Assembly (NCBI RefSeq): GCF_002795245.1
Contig: NZ_PGVG01000001.1
Location: 248,001-312,000, forward strand
Source of the DNA: Bradyrhizobium forestalis
Lineage (GTDB): Bacteria > Pseudomonadota > Alphaproteobacteria > Rhizobiales > Xanthobacteraceae
DNA length: 64,000 bases
Direction: 5' to 3'
This document shows, piece by piece, positions 1 to 9,120 of the stretch. The position numbers and the translations under genes were made by a program. Position 1 is the stretch's first letter. The number at the start of each line of letters is the position of its first letter. A model generated the notes under the pieces. The model searched no databases. It saw nothing but the letters and a program-made list of their open reading frames with translations, and was not told the origin of the DNA.

Positions 1-1
1 C

Positions 2-1831
2 ACGCTGGCGCTGATCGTGCTGTCGCTCGATCCCGAAGTCGTCGCCTCCAGCAAGCTGACCAAGACCGTCGGCGACATCCGCGCGCTGATGAAGGAGGAT
101 CTCGGCGACACCGGGCTGAACGTGCAGCTCTCGGGTGTGCCGGTGATGCAGCTCGAGATCCGCAATGCAGTCGAACGTGACGGGCTGACCTACAACATCC
201 TCGGCATCCTCGCCGGCTGCGTCATCGCGATCATCTTCTTCCGCAAGATCTCGTTCATGATCGCGGCGGCGTTTCCGCCGATGATCGCGATCCTGCTGGC
301 GCTCGGCGCGCTCGGCTGGGCCAATTTCAACCTCAACATGTTCCTGAACGTGATGACGCCGCTCATCATGGTCATCAGCTTCTCGGACTCGATGCAGCTC
401 ACCTTCGCCGCGCGCGACCGGCTGATCGCAGGCCAGGACAAGTTGACCGCATTCAAGAACGCGGTGCTGGTGGTCGGACCGGCCTGCGTTCTGACGCACG
501 GCACTGCCGGCATTTCCTTCATCGCGCTGCAATTCTCCGACTCCGATTTGATCCGCAAGTTCGGCGAGGCCGGGCTCGCCGCCACCATCATCGCCCTGGT
601 CGCGGTGCTGTCGCTGGTGCCGGTGTTCGGCGTGCTGTTCGTGCGCAACGAGAAGGTCTTCGCGGTCAAGTTCCAGGGCGCGGATGCCGGCGTCCAGGCG
701 CTACGCAATTTCTGCTACTGGATCGCGGTGCGCATGGTCGGTCGTCCCGGCTTGTTCAGTCTGATTGCCGTGCTGTTCGTCGGCGGCCTCGGCATCATTT
801 ACGCCAATCTCGAGCCGCGCTACCGGCTCGCCGACCAGGTGCCGGACAAGCGCCAGGCGGTTGCCGCCAGCGACCGGTTAGATGCCAAGCTCACCGGCGC
901 CAATCCGGTCAACGTGCTGATCGCGTTCCCCAAAGGGGAATCGCTCTATTCGCCGGAGACGCTCCAGACCATCGCCGACGTGCATGCGACCGTGGAGAAG
1001 GCGGCCGGTGTGGGCAACGTCTGGTCGCTCGAGACGCTGCGCCGCTGGCTTGCGGAGAAGGCCGGCAGCGCCGACGTCGCGACGCTGAAGGAATATGTCA
1101 GCGTCATCCCCGAGCATCTGGTGCGGCGCTTCATCGACGCCGAGCAGGACGCGGTGGTGGTGGCCGGCCGCGTGCCGGACAAGGATTCCAGCCAGCTGCT
1201 GCCGATCGTGGACAAGCTCGACACCGAGCTCGACGCCGTCCGCAAGAAGCATCCCGGCTACGAGATCGCGGTGACGGGTCTTGCCGCCATCGCCGCACGC
1301 AACTCGGCCAACATGATCGAGAAGCTGAACCGCGGCCTCACCATCGAATTCGCGCTGGTCGCGATCTTCATCGGCCTCGCCTTCCGCTCCTGGGTGGTGA
1401 TGTTCGCCTGCATCCTGCCCGGCATCTTCCCGGTGGTGATGTCGGGAACGGTGCTGTGGGCGATGGGCGAGGGGCTGCAATTCGCCAGCGTCGTCGCGCT
1501 CACCGTCTCGTTCGGCCTGGGATTGAGCGCCACCATCCACTTCCTCAACCGCCTGAGATTGGAGAGCAAGCCGGGCGTCGGCTCGGCGCTCGCCGTGGAG
1601 CGGGCGACCGTGCTGGTTGGACCTGCGCTGATCCTGACCACGGTGGTCTTGGCCTGCGGCCTCGTCGTCACCGTGTTCTCCGACCTGCCGTCGCTGCGGC
1701 TGTTCGGCTGGCTCAGTGCCTTCTCGATGGTCATGGCGCTCGTCGCCGACCTCTTCATCCTCAGGCCGACGGCGATGTGGCTGATCAACCTGCACGGCAA
1801 GCTGCAGGGCCCGGACAAGCCGGCGATCTGA
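2..1831 (+). CDS. RND/MMPL-superfamily exporter, N-terminus outside the window
   Basis: The frame is open to the first bases, so the start lies upstream; about 609 residues are visible. The layout is that of an RND-superfamily permease missing its first helix and part of its first periplasmic loop. A first membrane cluster lies at about bases 190-640, a single helix near 750-810, a soluble loop at about 810-1320, and a second cluster of five helices at about 1330-1790. It is a relative of the MMPL/HpnN class of lipid or hydrophobic-compound exporters, but nothing visible fixes its substrate. It precedes the hopanoid genes on the same strand, separated by a reverse-strand gene, so co-transcription with them is unlikely. 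The family call is firm; the function is open. Confidence 0.85.
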   Translation, partial: TLALIVLSLDPEVVASSKLTKTVGDIRALMKEDLGDTGLNVQLSGVPVMQLEIRNAVERDGLTYNILGILAGCVIAIIFFRKISFMIAAAFPPMIAILLALGALGWANFNLNMFLNVMTPLIMVISFSDSMQLTFAARDRLIAGQDKLTAFKNAVLVVGPACVLTHGTAGISFIALQFSDSDLIRKFGEAGLAATIIALVAVLSLVPVFGVLFVRNEKVFAVKFQGADAGVQALRNFCYWIAVRMVGRPGLFSLIAVLFVGGLGIIYANLEPRYRLADQVPDKRQAVAASDRLDAKLTGANPVNVLIAFPKGESLYSPETLQTIADVHATVEKAAGVGNVWSLETLRRWLAEKAGSADVATLKEYVSVIPEHLVRRFIDAEQDAVVVAGRVPDKDSSQLLPIVDKLDTELDAVRKKHPGYEIAVTGLAAIAARNSANMIEKLNRGLTIEFALVAIFIGLAFRSWVVMFACILPGIFPVVMSGTVLWAMGEGLQFASVVALTVSFGLGLSATIHFLNRLRLESKPGVGSALAVERATVLVGPALILTTVVLACGLVVTVFSDLPSLRLFGWLSAFSMVMALVADLFILRPTAMWLINLHGKLQGPDKPAI

Positions 1832-1898
1832 CCGGCGGAGCGGCAAGGCCGTCTCGCATGCGGCGTCGCGCAGATCAGTTGCGGACAACGCCAATCAG

Positions 1899-1934
1899 CA
1901 AAAAGCCCCCGACTCGCGAGAGCCGGGGGCTTGT
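1899..1934 (-). terminator. Rho-independent terminator between convergent genes
   Basis: A stem of about 13 bp with one mismatch (arms 1903-1915 and 1920-1932) surrounds a few-base loop. A run of A on the plus strand at 1900-1904 reads as a T-run after the hairpin on the minus strand. It lies just beyond the stop of the reverse-strand gene at 1957 and about 70 bp beyond the stop of the exporter, so it may serve both. Confidence 0.8.
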
Positions 1935-1956
1935 TCCTTCAACGCAGTAAGGCCAA

Positions 1957-2454
1957 TCAGCCCTTCGTCATCGTGATGTTGACGCCGCGGATCTCGCCCT
2001 TGGAGGAGATCTGCACGGTCTGCTTGGTGCCGTTGGTGCGCAGCGACAGATTGGCGGCAAAGCCGTTGGCCTCGACGAACACGTCGATCTGGCCGCCGCC
2101 GGCGGTGCCCTGGAGGTTGCCGAAGATGTTGCGGCTCGCCTCGCTCCAGTTGCCGGAGATGCGGTCGCCCTGGCTCGTCACGTCGCTGGTGAGGTCGAAC
2201 TTGTAGCTGTCGGACGCGCAGTGCAGGGCCTGCTTGAGGCTGAGACCGCTGCCCGCGACCTTGTAGTCTGCCTTGCAGCGGATGCGCTCGGTGGATCCGT
2301 CGGACAGCGAGACCGTGCCGGTGCCGGTCCACGCGCCGTCGAAGCCGGCAAACGGTCCGGACGACTGAGCGTGGCTCGCCGAAACTGAGAAGAGCAGTGC
2401 AGCGCCAACGCCGGCCGCGGTGATTGCCAGTCCAGATCGCCCAAAGAATTTCAT
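1957..2454 (-). CDS. Secreted protein of unknown function, 165 aa
   Basis: I do not recognise a named family. The ATG at 2454 is chosen over an in-frame start 93 bp upstream. It follows a GGGA ribosome binding site by 8 bases and begins directly with a signal peptide (MKFFGRSG, hydrophobic core, SASHAQ cleavage region). The mature protein starts with a FDGAWTGTGTVSLSDGS segment and has two cysteines (RIRCKADY and LHCASD) about 25 residues apart, which could form a disulfide. It is rich in beta-forming residues, as in small periplasmic beta-barrel or lipocalin-like proteins (inference). It stands alone, with a strong terminator downstream. Confidence 0.8.
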   Translation of the reverse strand: MKFFGRSGLAITAAGVGAALLFSVSASHAQSSGPFAGFDGAWTGTGTVSLSDGSTERIRCKADYKVAGSGLSLKQALHCASDSYKFDLTSDVTSQGDRISGNWSEASRNIFGNLQGTAGGGQIDVFVEANGFAANLSLRTNGTKQTVQISSKGEIRGVNITMTKG

Positions 2455-2901
2455 CGCAAATATCCCGTTTTGGAACGACGTCCGCTGAGGATTAAGGACG
2501 TCTCGCCACATCGAAGGTTTAGTGTTCCGAGCCTGTGTCAGGTTCAACGCGCCAGGACCAGGGATCGCGGTTCACCGGGCCCCGGCGGGGGCGATTTGCC
2601 GTGTTTCGGCGTGTTTCTGGCTGGTATGGCGAGGCCGAGAGATGCAGCTCTGCAACAGCCGTGCAGTAAAATGCGAACGTTCTGAATTATGACGTAGTAT
2701 CAATCTCTTACATCTGCCAATGAAGGCGCAGGGAAGACCTGATTTGGTGGGGGCGGCGCCAATTTGGCCGCATTTGCCAGTGCTTGTGCCTTCTCTGAGC
2801 CGCTACCCCGCGGCGACTTGCCATCAGAGCAATCCGTTCCGGTCGTCCGCCCTGTGCAGCCCGGGATCGGTGCGATTCTGCCGTCAGAATGAAGGAATAC
2901 A
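2455..2901. other. Intergenic region, divergent promoters expected
   Basis: These 447 bases lie between two divergently transcribed secreted-protein genes. Short open frames exist on both strands, but none has a ribosome binding site or protein-like composition. Promoters for both genes must lie here, yet I see no convincing motif. Confidence 0.5.
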
Positions 2902-3135
2902 ATGCGTAAGCTTCTCGTCGCTCTCACCCTGCTGTCGGCATCCCTTTCGACGGCGGCGTTCGCCCAGCAGGGGCGTGGCACCGACGCCGAGCAGAAGGCC
3001 TGCACCCGCGATGTGCAGAAGTTCTGCCGTCCGGTCATCGACCAGGGCGATTTCACCATCCTGGCCTGCCTGAAGGAGAATCGGGCCAAGATCTCGCAGG
3101 CCTGCGACCAGGTCCTGAAGAACCACAACCAGTAA
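2902..3135 (+). CDS. Small secreted cysteine-rich repeat protein, 77 aa
   Basis: The ATG follows GAAGGA at good spacing. Residues 1-22 are a typical Sec signal peptide ending AFAQQ. The mature part carries four cysteines in two pairs (ACTRDVQKFC and ACLKENRAKISQAC), the pattern of the GLG1-type cysteine-rich repeat found in small periplasmic proteins of rhizobia. A pair of disulfides in the periplasm is expected. No partner or pathway can be read from the context. The gene precedes hpnC by about 190 bp, with a strong hairpin between them. Confidence 0.85.
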   Translation: MRKLLVALTLLSASLSTAAFAQQGRGTDAEQKACTRDVQKFCRPVIDQGDFTILACLKENRAKISQACDQVLKNHNQ

Positions 3136-3146
3136 GCTCGGCCATT

Positions 3147-3183
3147 GGCCCCCAAAGGCGGATCCGGAGCCGCTTTTGGGGCC
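3147..3183 (+). terminator. Strong hairpin after the cysteine-rich gene, possible terminator
   Basis: Fourteen base pairs (3147-3161 with 3170-3183, including one G-T pair and one bulged C) close an eight-base loop 11 bp after the stop codon. No T-run follows, so it may act as a weak terminator or transcript-end stabiliser rather than a full intrinsic terminator. Confidence 0.45.
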
Positions 3184-3326
3184 AGATCCGCCAAGGGCAG
3201 CCATCGACAGACAGGATTGGTTTTGCGGCCGTATTCCCCTATATGGGGGCCGCGGCGGCATCGCCGGCATGAGCCCGCGCGAGCGAAAAAGCCCTTCCTG
3301 TCCAAACGATTGTAAACCAGCCCTCG

Positions 3327-4211
3327 ATGACCTCTGCGAGCGAATTGCGATCCGGCAAGGGTGACCGCGACGAGAATTTTCCCGTCGCGTCCTGGATCAT
3401 TCATCCGCGTCATCGCGCCCTGATCCTGGCCTATTACAACTTCGTCCGTACCGCCGACGACATCGCCGACCATGCGACGCTGCCGGCCGACCAGAAGCTC
3501 GCCTATCTCGACCTGCTCGAGGCGGAACTGCTCGGCAAGGGCGACACTCAGGCCGAGGCCGTCACCCTGCGCCGTGCGCTGGCCGAGCGCGGCATGGCGC
3601 CGCGCCACGCGCTCGACGTGCTCATCGCCTTCCGCATGGACGTGACCAAGCTGCGCTACGAGACCTGGGACGAGGTCATCCACTATTGCCGCTATTCGGC
3701 GATGCCGGTCGGCCGCTTCATGCTCGACGTTCACGGTGAGAGCACCTCGACCTGGGCCGCGTCTGACGCGCTCTGCGCCGGCCTGCAGATCAACAATCAT
3801 CTGCAGGATTGCGGCAAGGATTTCCGCGAGCTCAACCGTGTCTATCTGCCGCGCGATGCGCTGGCGGCGAGCGGCGCCTCGGTCGAGCAGCTTGGCCTCG
3901 CCCAGTCGCCGCCGGCGATGTTGGCCTGCCTGCAGTCGCTCGCCGCGCGCAACGAGGCGCTGCTCGACGAGGGCCGGTCGCTAGCTGCGGAGATCCGGGA
4001 TTTCCGCCTCGGCGTCGACGTCTCCGTCATCCAGGCCTATGCCGATCGTATCGTGCGCCTCTTGAAGGTGCGCGATCCGCTGCGCGAGCGCGTGCACCTC
4101 AACAAGTTCGAGCTGCTCACTTTCAGCCTCGCCGGCATGATCGGCGAAGTCGGCCGCCGCGCGATCGGACGCAGGGCCATTTCCAGACCGGGGACTGCAC
4201 ATGACGCTTGA
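3327..4211 (+). CDS. hpnC: Hydroxysqualene synthase HpnC
   Basis: HpnC converts presqualene diphosphate to hydroxysqualene, the second of three steps (HpnD, HpnC, HpnE) from farnesyl diphosphate to squalene in bacteria without classical squalene synthase. At 294 residues it has the family's usual length. The first aspartate-rich motif is DDIAD at residues 44-48. The second site is degenerate (NHLQDCGKDF), a feature that separates HpnC from HpnD. It opens the hpnCDEFG run, and its stop overlaps the hpnD start by 11 bp, implying translational coupling. I see no clear promoter motif in the 190 bp upstream. Identification is firm from sequence and position. Confidence 0.95.
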   Translation: MTSASELRSGKGDRDENFPVASWIIHPRHRALILAYYNFVRTADDIADHATLPADQKLAYLDLLEAELLGKGDTQAEAVTLRRALAERGMAPRHALDVLIAFRMDVTKLRYETWDEVIHYCRYSAMPVGRFMLDVHGESTSTWAASDALCAGLQINNHLQDCGKDFRELNRVYLPRDALAASGASVEQLGLAQSPPAMLACLQSLAARNEALLDEGRSLAAEIRDFRLGVDVSVIQAYADRIVRLLKVRDPLRERVHLNKFELLTFSLAGMIGEVGRRAIGRRAISRPGTAHDA

Positions 4212-5040
4212 GGCGACCACGCCCGGCGCCAATTACGGCTCGACCGCATCCGGCAGCTCGTTCTATGCCGCGATGCGCATCCTGCCGCACGACCAGCGCG
4301 AGGCGATGTTCCAGATCTACAGCTTCTGCCGCCAGGTCGACGACATTGCCGATTCCGACGGCCCGCGCGAAGAGCGGCTCGCGGCGCTTCAGCAATGGCG
4401 CAACGACATCGACGCGCTCTACCAGGGTAGTCCGCCGCCGCGGCTGAAGGACTATGTCGCCTCGGTGAAGACCTTCGACCTCAAGCGCGAGGATTTCCTC
4501 GCGATCGTCGACGGCATGGAGATGGACGTGCCGCAGGACATCCGCGCGCCCGACATGGCGACGCTGGATCTGTATTGCGATCGCGTCGCCAGCGCCGTGG
4601 GACGGCTCTCGGTGCGGGTGTTCGGCATGCCCGAGGAAGACGGCATCCTGCTCGCGCACCATCTCGGCCGCGCGCTTCAGCTCACCAACATCCTGCGCGA
4701 CATCGACGAGGACGCCGGCCTTGGCCGGCTCTATCTGCCGCGCGAGGCGCTGCTGCATGCCGGCATCACCTCCAATGATCCGAACCGCGTGATCGCCGAG
4801 CGCGCGCTGCCGAAGGTCTGCCTGCCGCTGGCGCAGCGCGCCAAGTCGCATTTCGAGAAGTCGGACGAGATCATGAACCGCAACAAGCGCCGCGCCGTGC
4901 GCGCGCCGCGGATCATGTCGAAATACTATCATTCCATTCTGGACCTCCTGATCGCGCGCGGCTTCACCGCGCCGCGCGAGCCGGTGCGTGTGTCGAAGAT
5001 CACACGCATCCTGATCCTGCTTCGTTACGCTTTCATCTGA
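4201..5040 (+). CDS. hpnD: Presqualene diphosphate synthase HpnD
   Basis: HpnD condenses two farnesyl diphosphates to presqualene diphosphate, the committed step to squalene and hopanoids. The 279-residue protein is a trans-isoprenyl diphosphate synthase of the squalene/phytoene synthase family. It shows both metal-binding aspartate motifs: DDIAD at residues 47-51 and the NILRDIDED motif, followed by GRLYLP. The ATG at 4201 lies inside the end of hpnC. The stop shares one base with the ATG of hpnE (TGATG), so the three squalene genes are translated as a coupled unit. Intact motifs suggest an active enzyme. Confidence 0.96.
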   Translation: MTLEATTPGANYGSTASGSSFYAAMRILPHDQREAMFQIYSFCRQVDDIADSDGPREERLAALQQWRNDIDALYQGSPPPRLKDYVASVKTFDLKREDFLAIVDGMEMDVPQDIRAPDMATLDLYCDRVASAVGRLSVRVFGMPEEDGILLAHHLGRALQLTNILRDIDEDAGLGRLYLPREALLHAGITSNDPNRVIAERALPKVCLPLAQRAKSHFEKSDEIMNRNKRRAVRAPRIMSKYYHSILDLLIARGFTAPREPVRVSKITRILILLRYAFI

Positions 5041-6308
5041 TGCAAAACACAGCTCACATCATCGGCGCTGGAATTTCCGGCCTCTCTGCCGCCGTGCGGC
5101 TTGCCAATGCCGGCTTCAAGGTCGCCGTGCACGAGGCGACGCACCAGGCGGGCGGGCGCTGCCGGTCCTATTTCGACGGCGCCACCAATCTCACCATCGA
5201 CAACGGCAATCATCTGCTGCTGTCGGGCAACAGCCATGCGCGCGCCTATGCGCGCGCGATCGGCACCGAGGCGGGCCTCGTCGGGCCGGAACGTGCACAA
5301 TTTCCGTTCGTCGATATCAAGACCGGGCAGCGCTGGCAGATCGATCTCGGCGATGGGCGGTGGCCGACCTGGGTTCTCGACGAAAGCCGCCGCGTGCCCG
5401 ACACCGGCCTCACCGATTATCTCAAGCTGGCGCCGCTGGTCTGGGCGTCGGAGGAGACGCTGGTCGGCAAGTCTATTCCGACCGAAGGCGTGCTCTATCA
5501 GCGCCTGGTGCAGCCGCTGTTGCTGGCCGCGCTCAACGTCGATCCACCCGAGGGCTCGGCCGGGCTTGCCGGCGCGATCGTGCGCGAGACGCTGCTCGCG
5601 GGCGGGCAGGCCTGCCGCCCCCTGATCGCGCGCGACGGCCTCAGCGCCGTGCTGATCGAGCCTGCCGTGAAATTTCTGCAGGAGCGTGGCCACACCGTTC
5701 AGCTCGGCCATGAGCTGCGTTCGTTCGTCAGCACCGACGGCAAGGTGACCGCGCTGAATTTCGGTGGCGAGGATGTGATCCAGCTCGGTGCGGGTGACGT
5801 CATCGTGATGGCGGTGCCGCCGCGCGCAGCCACCAGCTTGCTGCCGGGCCTGAAGACGCCGACCGAATTCCGCGCCATCGTCAACGCCCATTTCCGCTTT
5901 GAGCCGCCGCCGGGTTCGGCGCCGATCCTCGGCGTGATCGGCGGCGTGGTGGAATGGCTGTTCGCGTTTCCGAACCGGCTCTCGGTGACCATCAGCAACG
6001 GCGACCGCCTCGTCGACATGCCGCGCGAGGAGCTCGCGCAGGCGATCTGGAACGACGTCTGCAAGGCCGGGGGTGTCTCCGGCGAATTGCCCGCTTGGCA
6101 GATCGTGCGCGAGCGCCGCGCCACATTTGCGGCCACGCCTGCCCAGAATGCCCTGCGTCCAGGGCCGGTCACCGCGCTGAAAAACCTGTACCTCGCCGGC
6201 GACTGGACTGCTACGGGATTGCCAGCAACCATCGAAGGATCGGTACGGTCCGGTGATCGCGCCGCCGATCTGGTTCTCGCCGCCAAACATCCTGAAAAGC
6301 GGCCCTGA
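5040..6308 (+). CDS. hpnE: Hydroxysqualene dehydroxylase HpnE (FAD-dependent)
   Basis: HpnE reduces hydroxysqualene to squalene, completing the HpnDCE route. The 422-residue flavoprotein opens with a Rossmann dinucleotide fold (IIGAGISGLSAAVRLANAG, residues 8-26). The GGRCRS motif and the C-terminal FAD-binding segment LYLAGDWTATGLPATIEGS follow, as in phytoene desaturase-like amine oxidases. The start codon overlaps the hpnD stop by one base. The next gene, the hopene cyclase, begins about 50 bp downstream. Family and position agree completely. Confidence 0.95.
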   Translation: MQNTAHIIGAGISGLSAAVRLANAGFKVAVHEATHQAGGRCRSYFDGATNLTIDNGNHLLLSGNSHARAYARAIGTEAGLVGPERAQFPFVDIKTGQRWQIDLGDGRWPTWVLDESRRVPDTGLTDYLKLAPLVWASEETLVGKSIPTEGVLYQRLVQPLLLAALNVDPPEGSAGLAGAIVRETLLAGGQACRPLIARDGLSAVLIEPAVKFLQERGHTVQLGHELRSFVSTDGKVTALNFGGEDVIQLGAGDVIVMAVPPRAATSLLPGLKTPTEFRAIVNAHFRFEPPPGSAPILGVIGGVVEWLFAFPNRLSVTISNGDRLVDMPREELAQAIWNDVCKAGGVSGELPAWQIVRERRATFAATPAQNALRPGPVTALKNLYLAGDWTATGLPATIEGSVRSGDRAADLVLAAKHPEKRP

Positions 6309-6360
6309 CGGGCAAATGTCCCGGTCAACCTTCAATCGACTATCGGAGCAATCGAGCGAC

Positions 6361-8313
6361 ATGGATTCCGTGAACGCGACCAGCCGCGAGACCTTGGAAT
6401 CGAGCATTGAGTCGGCCACCCAAGGCGTTCTCGGCTTCCAACAGTCCGACGGCCATTGGGTGTTCGAGCTCGAGGCCGACTGCACGATTCCGGCCGAGTA
6501 CATCCTGCTGCGCCATTATCTCGCCGAGCCGGTCGACACCGTGCTCGAGGCCAAGATCGGCAATTATCTGCGACGCGTGCAGGGCGCCCATGGCGGCTGG
6601 CCCCTCGTGCATGACGGTGAGTTCGACATGAGCGCGAGCGTGAAGGCTTACTTCGCGCTGAAGATGATAGGCGATTCCACAGACAGCCCGCACATGGTGC
6701 GGGCGCGCGAGGCGATCCACGCGCGCGGCGGTGCGATTAACAGCAACGTCTTCACCCGCTTCCTGCTGGCGACGTTCGGCGTGGTGACCTGGCGCGCGGT
6801 GCCGGTGCTGCCGATCGAGATCGTGCTGCTGCCGTTCTGGTCGCCGTTCCATCTCAACAAGATCTCCTACTGGGCGCGCACCACCATGGTGCCGCTGATG
6901 GTGATCGCCGCGCTGAAGCCGCGCGCGAAGAATCCGCTGGGAATCGGCATCGACGAATTGTTCCTGCAGGATCCGCGCTCGATCGGCATGACCGCGAAGG
7001 CGCCGCACCAGAGCATGGCCTGGTTCCTGCTTTTCCGTTCGCTCGATGCGATCTTGCGGGTGATCGAGCCGCTGTTTCCGAAGAGCTTGCGCAAGCGCGC
7101 GATCGACGCCGCGCTCGCTTTCATCGAGGAGCGGCTCAACGGCGAGGACGGCATGGGCGCGATCTACCCGCCCATGGCCAACATCGTCATGATGTACGAC
7201 GCCCTCGGCAAGGACGAGAGCTATCCGCCGCGCGCGACGACGCGCCGGGGCATCGACAAGCTGCTCGTGATCGGTGACGACGAGGCCTATTGCCAGCCCT
7301 GCGTCTCGCCGGTGTGGGACACGACGCTCACTGCCCACGCGCTGCTGGAAGCCGGCGGCGACAAGGCCGTGCCGGCGGCCAGGCAGGGCCTCGACTGGCT
7401 GATCCCGAAGCAGGAGCTTCAGGTGAAGGGCGACTGGGCGGCGAAGCGGCCCGACGTCCGCCCCGGCGGCTGGGCCTTCCAGTACAACAACGCGCATTAC
7501 CCTGATCTCGACGACACCGCGGTCGTGGTGATGTCGATGGATCGCATGCGTCGGGAGCACGGCGTCGCCGGCTATGATGCCGCGATCGCCCGCGGCCGCG
7601 AGTGGATCGAGGGCATGCAGAGCGACGACGGCGGCTGGGCCGCCTTCGACGTCAACAACCTCGAATATTACCTGAACAACATCCCGTTCTCGGACCACGG
7701 CGCGCTGCTCGATCCGCCGACCGAGGACGTCACGGCGCGCTGCATCTCGATGCTGGCCCAGCTCGGCGAGACCGAGAAGACCAGCAAGCACGTTGCCGAC
7801 GGGGTTGCGTATTTGCGGAAGACCCAGCACCCGGAGGGCTCCTGGTACGGCCGCTGGGGCATGAACTTCATCTATGGAACCTGGTCGGTGCTCTGTGCCC
7901 TCAATATGGCCGGCGTCGACCACAAAGACCCGATGATTCGGAAGGCAGCCGACTGGCTGGCCTCGATCCAGAACGATGACGGCGGCTGGGGCGAGGACGC
8001 CGTCAGCTACCGGCTCGACTACAAGGGCTGGGAAGCCGCCCCCTCCACCGCCTCGCAAACGGCATGGGCCTTGCTTGCCCTGATGGCGGCAGGCGAGGTT
8101 GATCACCCGGCCGTCGCCCGCGGGGTGGAGTACCTGATTGCAACACAAAACAAAAAAGGACTGTGGGACGAGCAGCGGTACACCGCCACAGGCTTCCCCC
8201 GCGTGTTCTATCTACGGTATCATGGTTACCCAAAGTTCTTTCCGCTGTGGGCATTGGCGCGGTATCGGAACTTGCGGGACACCAACAGCAGGGTGGTAGG
8301 GGTCGGAATGTGA
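6361..8313 (+). CDS. shc: Squalene-hopene cyclase (HpnF/Shc)
   Basis: Shc cyclises squalene to hopene and diplopterol at the inner membrane. The protonating DXDD motif is intact as D382-L-D384-D385 (YPDLDDTAVV). Several QW-type repeats with GxW signatures are present (GGWAAFDVNN, GSWYGRWG, GGWGEDAVSY). With the ATG at 6361 the protein is 650 residues, close to the usual length. An in-frame ATG at 6316 and a longer frame from 6253, which would overlap hpnE, are possible but add non-homologous residues. The last two bases of the final ATG codon plus the TGA overlap the GTG of hpnG. It is the central gene of the cluster. Confidence 0.96.
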   Translation: MDSVNATSRETLESSIESATQGVLGFQQSDGHWVFELEADCTIPAEYILLRHYLAEPVDTVLEAKIGNYLRRVQGAHGGWPLVHDGEFDMSASVKAYFALKMIGDSTDSPHMVRAREAIHARGGAINSNVFTRFLLATFGVVTWRAVPVLPIEIVLLPFWSPFHLNKISYWARTTMVPLMVIAALKPRAKNPLGIGIDELFLQDPRSIGMTAKAPHQSMAWFLLFRSLDAILRVIEPLFPKSLRKRAIDAALAFIEERLNGEDGMGAIYPPMANIVMMYDALGKDESYPPRATTRRGIDKLLVIGDDEAYCQPCVSPVWDTTLTAHALLEAGGDKAVPAARQGLDWLIPKQELQVKGDWAAKRPDVRPGGWAFQYNNAHYPDLDDTAVVVMSMDRMRREHGVAGYDAAIARGREWIEGMQSDDGGWAAFDVNNLEYYLNNIPFSDHGALLDPPTEDVTARCISMLAQLGETEKTSKHVADGVAYLRKTQHPEGSWYGRWGMNFIYGTWSVLCALNMAGVDHKDPMIRKAADWLASIQNDDGGWGEDAVSYRLDYKGWEAAPSTASQTAWALLALMAAGEVDHPAVARGVEYLIATQNKKGLWDEQRYTATGFPRVFYLRYHGYPKFFPLWALARYRNLRDTNSRVVGVGM

Positions 8314-9059
8314 CTTTGGGGACGGGGGACTATTTTACCGCGGGTCAGGCCATCGACCCGCGGCCGATACTGATCGTGACTGGACTGGTTCAGGAGGCCC
8401 GCATCGCAGCCGGGCCCGGAATGGCGGTCATCTGTTCATCCAGCAGCCCGACTCAGTTGCGGGCGCTGTTGACGGTGGTGGATCCTGAGACGATTCGCGG
8501 TGTGATCTCGTTCGGCGTGGCCGGCGGGCTCGATCCGACGCTGCGGTCCGGCGACGTCGTGCTGGCGACCGAGGTGCTGTCCGGCGATACCCGCTGGGCC
8601 GCCGGCCTGTCGCTCGGCGACGACCTGATCGAGCGCCTGACCTCGGGCCGCCGCCGCGTGGTGCGCGGCAGCCTCGCCGGCGCCGAGGAAGTGGTCACGG
8701 GACGCTCCTGCAAGGCGGCGCTGCACTCCGAGACCGGAGCCTCCGCCGTCGACATGGAAAGCCACATCGCGGCCGCCTACGCCGCCGAGGTCGGGCTGCC
8801 CTTCGCCGCGGTCCGCGTCATCAGCGACCCCGCCCATCGCGCGCTGCCGGCGCTCGCCCGCGCCGCCATCAAGCCGAACGGCCAGATCGACCTCGCCGCC
8901 GTGCTGCGCGGCATCGTCCGTAATCCGGCGACGCTGCATGCGCTGGTCTCGACCGGCCTCGACTTCAACCGCGCGCTGCGGAGCTTGCGCGGCTGCCGGG
9001 ATTATCTGATCGGGACGGAGCTCGTGGGCAGCGAGGCGCTGGTGTCCGAGGCGGCCTGA
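8310..9059 (+). CDS. hpnG: HpnG, adenosylhopane nucleosidase (phosphorylase-family)
   Basis: HpnG removes adenine from adenosylhopane made by HpnH, giving the ribosylhopane that leads to bacteriohopanetetrol. The protein belongs to the nucleoside phosphorylase/MTA-SAH nucleosidase fold. It shows the FGVAGGLDPTLRSGDVVLAT segment and the purine and ribose site SAVDMES near residue 145. I place the start at GTG 8310, overlapping the shc stop and preceded by AGGGG, which gives 249 residues. The longer open frame from 8163 lies inside shc and has no family similarity. A strong terminator closes the operon 20 bp downstream. Its substrate-making partner hpnH lies 1.2 kb away on the other strand. Confidence 0.93.
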   Translation: MTLGTGDYFTAGQAIDPRPILIVTGLVQEARIAAGPGMAVICSSSSPTQLRALLTVVDPETIRGVISFGVAGGLDPTLRSGDVVLATEVLSGDTRWAAGLSLGDDLIERLTSGRRRVVRGSLAGAEEVVTGRSCKAALHSETGASAVDMESHIAAAYAAEVGLPFAAVRVISDPAHRALPALARAAIKPNGQIDLAAVLRGIVRNPATLHALVSTGLDFNRALRSLRGCRDYLIGTELVGSEALVSEAA

Positions 9060-9080
9060 GGTTCTCGTTTTGACAAAAGA

Positions 9081-9112
9081 AAAGGCCCGGTCGCGCGACC
9101 GGGCCTTTTTTC
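9081..9112 (+). terminator. Rho-independent terminator of the hpnCDEFG operon
   Basis: A perfect 13-bp inverted repeat (9081-9093 with 9096-9108) built around GGCCCGGTC is followed by six T and preceded by A-rich sequence. It is therefore likely bidirectional. It sits about 20 bp after the hpnG stop. A near-copy follows hpnH at 10254-10282. Confidence 0.92.
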
Positions 9113-9120
9113 ATTTGGCT

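Noticed and set aside
2470..2685. 71-residue forward frame in the intergenic region
   Set aside because: No ribosome binding site, Arg/Pro-rich low-information translation, no recognisable domain.
6340..8148. 602-residue reverse frame across shc
   Set aside because: Antisense shadow of a conserved gene; composition is dominated by R, V, H, A and D with no motifs.
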